Source: Gordionus sp. m RMFG-2023
Lineage: Eukaryota; Nematomorpha; Gordioida; Chordodea; Parachordodidae
Assembly: GCF_954871325.1 (NCBI RefSeq)
Contig: NC_088777.1
Span: 21,553,366-21,617,365, forward strand
DNA: 64,000 nt
Reading direction: 5' to 3'
Shown: piece by piece, positions 56,841 through 64,000 of the stretch
Numbering within the stretch: position 1 is the first letter of the stretch
Layout of the letters: each line of letters begins with the position of its first letter
Notes under the pieces: model-generated
What the model saw: only the letters and a program-made list of their open reading frames with translations
Told to the model about the DNA's origin: nothing
Database searches by the model: none
Translations under genes and position numbers: made by a program

Positions 56841-57299
56841 AGTATTCAAATAGCCAGTGATTTTAATGTTTATCAACTTAAACATTTGGTAAGATGATGG
56901 TTGATGTATTCAATATGTGTTTCTTCCAGTTCTATGGTTGCAAAATTTTTCCTTACTTATTGGGGGATTCGCGTGAATGAGTTAGAAAGTATGTTATTTG
57001 TTTCATTTGACGCTCCCACCAAGGGATATTGTAATATTGAGAGAAATAGTTTTTGTTTTGATATAATGTGCTTGCGCCGTAAATAGTGTGCATAAAAATA
57101 AGTTTTTTTTGTGAATAAACATTATATATAGAAGGTGTTTCTATATTTTTAATCATAAAATTTTTTTTTTTTAAAAAAAAGTTAAAGTAAATTAATTTTA
57201 TATAAAAATTAAAATTTTAAAAAATTAAAATTTTTAAAAAATTAAAATTTTTAAAAAATTAAAATTTGTTTTAAAGAAAAAATAAGAAGTTTTTTTTAT

Positions 57300-57861
57300 T
57301 ATCTCCCGTTGCATCTGATATCCAAATATTCCAGACTGTAAGTCACATGGAAACTACCAGCCGCTTAGTAGATCTGGGATCCTGCTACATTCAGGTCACC
57401 TTGATACCAAAGAATACCGGCATGACGATACAAGCCCCGATGTTACAAGATAATTCTATGATGTCTGGGGGTCTCCGTACAAAAAATGCTTCCATTGTCG
57501 TAGCGATGACCATATTCGAAGTCAATGCCCGAGCTTAGGAAGAGATGGACGACCGCCTCTAGCCCCGATCAGTGACAATGCCCAGGGACGATCGACCAAA
57601 CATCATCGAAGGAGAATGGTAGGCTCAACACAAGGGCCAGCTCCTTTTTCTCAGATGCGAACGGCTCCGTTGGCCAACCGGGGTGCTCTAATTGGCACCT
57701 CCAATGGTAGTTCCAGTAGTATATCAAACCCCCCCATCGACAATATTCTGCAACGAGCCGTCGAGAGTATCCACGGGCCCGCTCCGACGACGTCCGCCTT
57801 TTCTGCGGAAGCCCCTCGTATTGACGATATGGAGTTATGGGAGAACCAATTGCTGTCGTGA
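57300..57861 (+). CDS. GC-rich zinc-knuckle frame between pol and 3' LTR
   Basis: The frame ending at the TGA of 57,861 contains YDVWGSPYKKCFHCRSDD and then HIRSQCP (C-x2-C-x4-H-x4-C, 57,487-57,528). A Pro/Ser/Arg-rich linker (GRDGRPPLAPISDNAQGR...) and an acidic end, APRIDDMELWENQLLS, follow. It is far richer in G+C than the rest of the element and the window. It occupies the position where gypsy elements sometimes carry an extra gene, directly before the purine tract. The start is uncertain, and I cannot say whether this is an intact gene or part of a captured sequence. Related knuckle frames precede the LTRs at 1,063 and 3,644. Confidence 0.5.
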
Positions 57862-57948
57862 GGACTTCCACAAGATCCGTGCATCCTAGCTGTGTTAAAT
57901 ATCTATATATATATTTTTTGGCGTGCCACAGCCCATAAAGGGGTGGCA

Positions 57949-58360
57949 TGTCGTAAATATGACATTTTCTAACATAATGTCAATCAATTTTTATGTATAT
58001 ATATATTAGTTTTATCAATTGTATAATTAATGAAATGTCAGTCATTTTCTGACAAATATATTTGTTTATATATTTTGAACAAAGAATCACTTTTTAATTT
58101 TTGACTTTTGAATTTTTCATGATTTTTTTTCTAATGATAATAAAACTTTTAATTTTTCATGATTTGTTTTAATGATAATAAAACTTTGTAATTTTTTATG
58201 ATTTAAATTTTAAATAAACGGTTTGAATTTTACTCCAGTTTCAGTTCCGTGTTTCTTTAGTTATTCTTTCTGAGTTAATTCTTACTTTAGAATTTAGTTA
58301 GTTTTAGTAATTTTTTTGATATAGTTAACATTTGAATCGTTCGTTGTTTCATTTTTGTCA
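57949..58360 (+). repeat. 3' LTR of the gypsy element
   Basis: 412 bp, preceded by AAAGGGGTGGCA and followed by ATATA. Near-identical to the 5' LTR. Confidence 0.93.
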
Positions 58361-58365
58361 ATATA

Positions 58366-58773
58366 TTTTACAGAAAACTATAAAATATTGATAAGGACAT
58401 CAGAAAATATCTTTTAAAGACATTGTGGGATGAATAATATGAAGATTAATTTTTAATATAATTTATTATTTAAAATAAATAGATGGCGTTAAATAATTGA
58501 ATGCAATTGTTGCTATATTTATCATCAAGAGCATTGATTAGTAAAATTTGTTAAAATATTAACTGTAATATATTTTATAACGTAAAATAGGTCTATAAAA
58601 GTGGAATTTTACCTAGTTATATATATAATAGAGGAATATCAAATATATGTCTACTTACTTTTTATAAATAAATTTCTTATACTTGTTTGGAATAAATTAT
58701 TACCATGCTTTTATATTAACGTATATACAAGTCAAAAAAAAACGACGAAATTAAAAAAAAACAGAAATAGAAA
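58366..58773. other. AT-rich spacer between the two gypsy elements
   Basis: Nothing recognised. The frames are AT-rich and without family features. Confidence 0.5.
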
Positions 58774-59038
58774 TGACAAACTAGAAAACTAAATAAAAAG
58801 AACTATCAAAATTGAGCAGACAATCCAAATTGGCAATGATCTAAATATAGAAATAATTTATTCAAATTACAAAAATCGCAAATAAAATAAGGTCTTCTTT
58901 TTTATTAGTAATTTTTAAAAAAAACAATTTATTATATTTTCATAAAAAAACATTAATTCATAATTTTCATAAAAAAATTAATGATATAAAAATCTTTTTT
59001 CATCAAAAACGATAAAAAAAAATCTACAATTTATGACA
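58774..59038 (-). repeat. Probable 3' LTR of the second gypsy element
   Basis: On the minus strand it starts TGTCATAAATTGTAG immediately after AAAGGGGTGGCA, the same junction as in the first gypsy copy, and could end at TTTGTCA (58,774). The body is not recognisably similar to the first copy's LTR, so it is a different subfamily. The other LTR is outside the window. Confidence 0.45.
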
Positions 59039-59657
59039 TGCCACCCCTTTATGGGCCAATGGCATGTATCCAAAAAAAATGTATATGTATCTATATTTTT
59101 GTTGAAAAAAATGGTCGATATATAACGGTGTTGAATGATCAATTAAATTGCTATAACAGATTAGTAAAATTTTATAAAGTCCTTCGATTTTATTTGATTA
59201 ATTCAATAATATCATGATTACCTTAAATATTTCAAAAAATAGCTAATTTCAATGTGAATGATCCATTGTGATAGTGGATATAACTATGGGAAACACCAAC
59301 CCGAAAGGAACAATAGATATTTCCTAAAGCATCCAATTTCAGAATTGTCATTAATATTATTTTAAACATAAACATTAAGTTGTTTTGTTGGTGATAATAT
59401 ATCTTTGTCAAATCATCTGCTTCGTTTTCCACTTCGATTTTTATTTTTTCGTCTGCGATATCCATTCGTAATAAAGAATGTTCATTGCCTAAATTCATCA
59501 TTGATGGTACTGTGGTATTCATTCGAGTTTCTTGAGAATTTATGTTACGTGGAGTTTTGGAATAATGATTGACGTTATTGTTATGAGACGATGTTTCAAA
59601 AAGCTGTTTCTGGCAAGATGTGAAAAGCGGCAACGTAGAGAAATGTAGCCCCACTAA

Positions 59658-60284
59658 ATAACATGGCCATAGCGTAAAGGGATTTGATCTCTATTTGTCT
59701 ACATTGACGTCATACATCGCAATCGGGTGGTTGTCATTGCTCCGAAAGGTCGAGTAAACGATAATTCATGAGCATTGACTTGTTAATTAACTTGATACGA
59801 GTCTGATAATGGGGAATACGTTTCACATGTGATTTTGGCAATTTATTTATATTATTATTATTTTATAATAATTAATTATTTTTTTAAAAAAAAAATCATT
59901 AAAATACAAGTGAAATACAAACACAAAAAAATCAAAGAAAATAAATTATCATAAGTGACCGAAAAAAAAATACTAATGATATTTATGCCACAAAAAATAT
60001 TTTATCCACAACTAACCCAGTCATGCTAATCCCCAAGTCAGTATTATTCATTCCTTAATATTAATTACAAAATTAGAGGCAACTTCCAATAAAAATAAGT
60101 TAGGGGAAAAAAAAATATACAACAGAAGGGCTGAGAGAAAACAAAAAATATTTAACAAAGAAATTTTTTTACCAAATGTTAAAGATTCTCTTTTCAATAT
60201 ACATTATGAAGTATACCATGATAAAAAGTCATTTACTAAATCGATATTGTATTTTCTTTCCAACAATATACTTTTATGTTTGGC
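59658..60284. other. AT-rich stretch, nothing firmly recognised
   Basis: It probably belongs to the 3' region of the second gypsy element on the minus strand. No frame or repeat that I can support. Confidence 0.4.
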
Positions 60285-60603
60285 TCAGGGTTTCGAACCG
60301 TTTAGTATAACGGTTCGGTTCGTTCCGGTTTTTAGTTTAAAATTTTATAAAGGTTTTGTTCCATTTCAGTTTTTTAAAAAAATAATCATATCGGTTCGGT
60401 TCGGTTCGGTTTATAATTTATAACGGTTCTTTTCGGTTTTTATAAATTTAATTTAAAAAAAATTAATCATTAACCATGTATATATTAATTTTAGAGAAAA
60501 ATCTTTTTATAATTTCTTATTTAATTTAACCATGAATGATAATCTAATAGATATTTATATTAAACTTAGTAAATATAAATTAGACAAATCAATTCTTTTT
60601 ATT

Positions 60604-61220
60604 TCATAAATAAGATAAACACAAACATGCGCAAATACAATGAGGAACATTATCTATAAATTGAATATTGATCCCCAGTATGGACCTATCATATCGAGTT
60701 GCAATATCTAATTTTAACGATATAAGTTTTTGGTATATTTCTTTTTTTAAATTTTGCGAAAAATCAAATGCCATTTTTTTAATATTATTGCGTATATTTT
60801 CAGAATTGATGGTTAAATTACCACCCAATTCTACAATTATCGGATCTATAATATTTCTAAATGCTTTGTCATCAATTGATTTTATTGGTCTCCCATGAAC
60901 TGTGATTAACTCAGTGCAGGAGCGGATTAAAGTGTCTTTATTAATATTAATTTGTATTGTATTAGTTTTGGTAAAAGCATTTTGAATTGTATTATGATTA
61001 TTTGCATTTTTTGTTATTGTTTTTTTAATAGTCAATTTATCTTTTTTTTTTTTAATAATTTGAATTCCTTATCGTGGAATCTTTCTATATGTCGTTCAAG
61101 ATTTGCTGCATGGTCCCCGGTTAAAACTTTACCACAGTTTTCTAGTTTACAAGTAGATTGATTTTTTACAATATCTAATTTAAAGTATGATCGCACAGGA
61201 TTTAACTTTTCCCGAACCAT
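60604..61220 (-). pseudogene. hAT transposase N-terminal part (BED finger plus linker domain)
   Basis: The frame from 61,220 encodes MVREKLNPVRSYFKLD followed by STCKLENCGKVLTGDHAANL and ERHIERFH, a complete BED-type zinc finger (C-x4-C...H-x4-H). Translation then meets a run of 12 T on the plus strand (61,041-61,052), where the frame shifts. Beyond it, 61,035-60,604 gives LIRSCTELITVHGRPIKSID, AFRNIIDPI, LISLKLDIATRYDRSILG and INIQFI. The family usually continues into the catalytic domain here, but the frame ends about 20 residues later. The DNA-binding part is preserved while the enzyme is gone. The homopolymer shift could be a sequencing artefact. Confidence 0.8.
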
Positions 61221-62099
61221 TTAATAGATACTAATATGCTATATGATGATGAATAGATCAGAATCTTTTATTATAAAAATAGAATAAATAAATTTCTTAA
61301 TAGAATCAGTATAATTTTTTATTTATCTTATCTGACAAGATCTCCCCCAAAAACGTGAATTATATGCAGGCCTACCCTTCATATAATTATGCCGATTTTT
61401 TCCTCAAAGATACTAACAACAAACCTTGTACACAGATGAAACTAAATAAGTGAATGGAGCTTACTAATACCATTTTAATAAATAATTTGATTTAATAGAG
61501 AAAAGAAAGAAGCAAAAAGATAAGATATAAAATAAGAAGAAAAGAAATAGAAAAGCTGTTTAAAATTCCAAAAACAACTGTCTTTTATTAAAAAATTAAA
61601 GTTAATTAAATTAAAACTTTAATGGATACTTTATCATTTTATAATTATCCAATTGAATTTCATGTGTTTAAATTTTATTTGGTACTATAAGATTTAGAAG
61701 GTTAATCAGTAAGTAGTTATTATTTCAAGAAATTATCCACTAAAGTGTAAATGGAAATAAATAAATAAATTAACCATAAAATACAGGAATATTAATTAAC
61801 AATCATATGTTTTTTTTAATTTCAGAATTCTAATATTCATTTAAGTCATTATAAATTATTCATTATGAAAATATTAATTAATAAGAAATTAATATAAAAC
61901 AGTATTTTATTAAAAGTAATCAGTACCTGATTTTCTTTAGATGTTAGTTAGAATTATGATTTTTCCCAAATAACTAATATACATATATATATATATAAGA
62001 ATAAACTTGTTAATTTAAAGAATAGTCTTGTTTGATTTTAAGATTCTTATCTAATTAACTGGTAATTCGCCTAATCTCTATTAAATTGAGTATTTATTA

Positions 62100-62375
62100 A
62101 CGTGATACGTGATATATAGCGCTTTTGCCCTCTAACGTTGAAGATTCAACAGAGCTACGCTAGGTTTTCCTCATTTCCATCTAATTGGAACAATTTAATT
62201 TGGGTATAAAAATAAAAATATGAGGAGCCCTCCACACGTTTGCGGGCAAGCCGCACGTACTTGTAGGCACAACATTTCGAAAAATGTTGCTTAAACCTCT
62301 ATAGGCTTTAATTTAGAAGGAGTGGGACAAAGAAAAAGCCTATACCCGAGAACTACAGTATAGTTTAATTACTTT
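62100..62375 (+). ncRNA. Structured repeat module, copy B (function unknown)
   Basis: Copy with the doubled heptad ATACGTG, TAGCG 62,117-62,121 / CGCTA 62,158-62,162, CTCT/AGAG (62,130-62,133 with 62,151-62,154) around hairpin GTTGAA/TTCAAC, CCTCAT/ATGAGG (62,169-62,174 with 62,220-62,225) enclosing TTCCA-TCTAAT-TGGAA, CAAG/CTTG (62,247-62,250 with 62,260-62,263), a CAACATTT/AAATGTTG hairpin, and TATAGGCTTT 62,300-62,309 / AAAGCCTATA 62,335-62,344. It lies ~410 bp inside the right end of the hAT at 60,285-62,783, upstream of and antisense to the transposase remnant. Confidence 0.55.
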
Positions 62376-63189
62376 AAAGGTGGGTGATGGCTGATTTTAA
62401 GCTTAATTTCTTTAATGTAAGTTATATCTGTAAATAAATATGATTAAAATAAAATAATATTTACCACCGGATGAACCCAAAGAGCGAAAAGGAAAAGGGG
62501 GGAAAAAAATATGATTAAAATGTTCCCATAATTTATAACTCCAGTATTTATTAAAGTGAAAAGAAAAAACAATAAACATGGTGGTATTAATTGACATGAA
62601 TGTTTAAATTTAATTATTTTTTAAAACCGTTTTGAACCGGTTTAAACCGATTTAAAATATTTTAACGGTTCGGTTCGCTCTTTTTATAGTTTCTTTATAA
62701 CGGTTCGGTTACGGTTACGGTTCAGAAAATTATAACGGTTCATTCCGGTTTGGCGGTTCGGTTCAGTTCGGTTCGAAACCCTGGACAACATAAACTCAGA
62801 TATAAAAAATAGCAACTGGCAGACACTGCCGATTGAAAAAAATAAACATCTGGCAGACAAAGAACATTCCTTAACGAACAAAAAGAAAAACTTTCCAATA
62901 TCATTAAAATGGTGAAAAACTTTTTAATAAACCCGTCTGAATTGAACTATAAATTGGATAGAAACTGACCATAAAAACTTGTATACAGAACAATATTAAA
63001 AAAAATGATCCAATATATGGAACCCTGACCCCATATGAACCGTTTAATTAGTGTACTTTAAAAAAAAATCGAGTATATCTTCTCGTATTATTTACCCTTC
63101 TTATTTATCCCATTTTAACATGATCGTGATGACGGATCACAGTAACCCCGGTTATTAACAAAATTTCACTTAATTTAGAACCCCGGTTT

Positions 63190-64000
63190 ACTAATACCCG
63201 ACCTCTTTCCAATTTTTTTTCCGATTGTCAAACAATCTCGTCCAAACATTCTGGCCCACTGAAAACTTTACCCCTAATTTAACTTCCACTGAGGTAATAA
63301 TCTTCCTCTTTGGTTTTAAGAAATCTAAAGGACCCCGTGTTCGCCTACCTAAAAATAACTCTAGAGGCGTAACCCCCTCTCGATTGCGAGAATTGAGGTA
63401 ATATAATTGAGACATGTAAGCCTCATCTTTATGGGTTCCAGCCTTTTTAATAAAATTTTTAACAATGGCTACCATCCTCTCAGCTTGTCCATTAGAGCTG
63501 GGATGATATGGTGGAGCAATAATGTGATTTGTCTGTGACTCAACACAAAACTATTTAAAATCCTCACTGACGAAGGCGGGACTCTCATTAGACACTATCG
63601 TGTCGGGAAAACCGAACCGGATATATAATTCTTTTAATTTTTTAACAACAATTTTTGTGGTATATCCATGTACTTCTGCATATTCTATCCACTTAAAATA
63701 CGAATCTACCACTAAAAAATATGTTTTTTTTATCAAGATCAAAGAAATCAATGTGGATACGTTCCCAAGGTTTCTTTGATTTAGGCCAAATTTGCCCTAG
63801 TTCTTTGCGGGGCATAGGGGCACAGGTATTACAAGGAACGCATTTCCTAGTAATCCGTTCAATAGCATTGCCCATACCAGGCTACCATACATATTCCCGA
63901 GCCCAAGATTTCATCTTGTCTCGACCTTGATGTCCGGCATGCAATAAATTCATAATCTTACCCCTTAATTTATAAGGAATTACGGCCCTGTTTCCCCTCA
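63190..64000 (-). pseudogene. Integrase region of the second gypsy element
   Basis: The minus strand gives, in order, the RKCVPCNTCAP zinc-binding end, IDFFDLDKK, WIEYAEVHGYTTKIVVKKL, PPYHPSSNGQAERMVAIV-type core and NREGVTPLELFLGRRTRGPL, closely matching the copy at 55.2-56.0 kb. It is a broken fossil; the rest of pol lies beyond the window. Confidence 0.85.

Larger units (their letters stand above)
51191..58360 (+). mobile_element. Ty3/gypsy LTR retrotransposon, near full length, young fossil
   Basis: LTRs 51,191-51,615 and 57,949-58,360 start TGTCGTAAATRTGACA and end TTTTTGTCA, flanked by ATATA on both sides (51,186-51,190; 58,361-58,365). The LTRs differ by only a handful of substitutions and short repeat-length changes, so the insertion is recent. 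Order of parts: LTR, ORF1 with two zinc knuckles, pol (protease, reverse transcriptase, RNase H, integrase: the gypsy order), a 3' region with two sets of tandem repeats, a GC-rich zinc-knuckle frame, the purine tract AAAGGGGTGG, LTR. It is broken in a few places in pol. Confidence 0.95.
60285..62783. mobile_element. 2.5-kb hAT keeping only the transposase N-terminus
   Basis: Ends CAGGGTTTCGAACCG at the left and CGGTTCGAAACCCTG at the right, with dense GGTTCGGTTCGG subterminal repeats on both sides (60,300-60,430; 62,620-62,770). It contains a BED finger and N-terminal domain on the minus strand and a structured module at 62.10 kb, but no catalytic domain. The flanking 8-mers GTTTGGCT and GACAACAT do not match. 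Confidence 0.85.
58774..64000 (-). mobile_element. Second gypsy element (minus strand), fossil, runs off window
   Basis: From the right edge leftward: integrase (64,000 to 63,190); 3' region with gypsy-1-like blocks (AACGGGTTTATTAAAAAG and GTTCGTTAAGGAATGTTC, 62,850-62,950); a hAT insertion at 60,285-62,783; more 3' region (59,058-60,284) with a 140-residue frame (59,654-59,232) of unknown nature; the purine tract GGCCCATAAAGGGGTGG at 59,041-59,057; and a probable LTR at 58,774-59,038. It is older than the 51-58 kb copy and broken. Continuity across the hAT is inferred from order and orientation. Confidence 0.6.

Noticed and set aside
57569-57949. 126-residue minus-strand frame in the GC-rich stretch
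   Set aside because: It is antisense to the zinc-knuckle frame, whose CCHC motif is far more convincing; high GC makes antisense frames long.
51191-58360. Polinton, helitron or endogenous retrovirus with env
   Set aside because: The gypsy gene order and 5-bp duplication are clear; no signal peptide, envelope-type membrane anchor, packaging ATPase, protein-primed polymerase or Rep/helicase was seen.

Overview
This is an AT-rich (very roughly three quarters A+T by eye), repeat-dominated stretch of a eukaryotic nuclear genome. I found no convincing ordinary host gene. Almost everything that can be named is a transposable element or a relic of one: hAT, piggyBac-like and unclassified terminal-inverted-repeat DNA transposons, foldback elements, and Ty3/gypsy-type LTR retroelements. 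The mixture, plus a transposase gene with very short GT-AG introns (39-63 nt), fits an invertebrate or an early-diverging fungus or protist. The sequence alone does not decide which.

Layout. 1-100 is the end of a hAT element cut by the window edge. 0.64-3.87 kb is a head-to-head palindrome of two LTR-element remnants around a gypsy integrase fragment. 4.6-9.8 kb holds a hairpin-forming hAT MITE, a ZMYM-type hAT transposase relic and a 3.4-kb hAT with an exact 8-bp target duplication. 11.2-16.9 kb is mostly degraded hAT ends. 16.9-18.1 kb is a deletion derivative of the 6.4-9.8 kb hAT. 18.3-21.1 kb is a foldback element with inverted arrays of a 147-bp repeat. 21.2-24.5 kb is a hAT with a decayed transposase. 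26.2-28.0 kb holds an inverted-repeat element and another hAT derivative.

29.86-48.51 kb is one giant palindrome: two arms of about 3.6 kb, each with outer ~115-bp tandem repeats, a piggyBac transposase remnant and an inner CTCTATAAA minisatellite. Three later insertions interrupt it: a nested pair of hAT elements (31.05-38.94 kb), a short LTR element without pol (39.15-41.93 kb), and a TIR element carrying a tRNA-like sequence (47.14-47.54 kb). The inner hAT (31,234-38,890) has a spliced, apparently readable transposase gene whose N-terminal part is built from six tandem copies of one phase-0 micro-exon.

48.9-50.4 kb is a long-TIR MITE with an exact 8-bp duplication. 51.19-58.36 kb is a young, nearly full-length gypsy element with very similar LTRs and an extra GC-rich zinc-knuckle frame between pol and the 3' LTR; it is broken in a few places. 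From 58.8 kb to the right edge lies a second, older gypsy relic on the minus strand, interrupted by a hAT (60.3-62.8 kb) that keeps only its N-terminal BED-finger region.

The most unusual signal is a ~210-280-bp module present three times (20.56-20.84 kb, 31.54-31.75 kb on the minus strand, 62.10-62.38 kb). Its copies differ by paired, compensating changes in several helices, so it looks like a conserved structured RNA or a regulatory DNA/RNA module. Each copy lies about 250-410 bp inside the end of a different DNA transposon, oriented the same way relative to that end. I do not recognise it.
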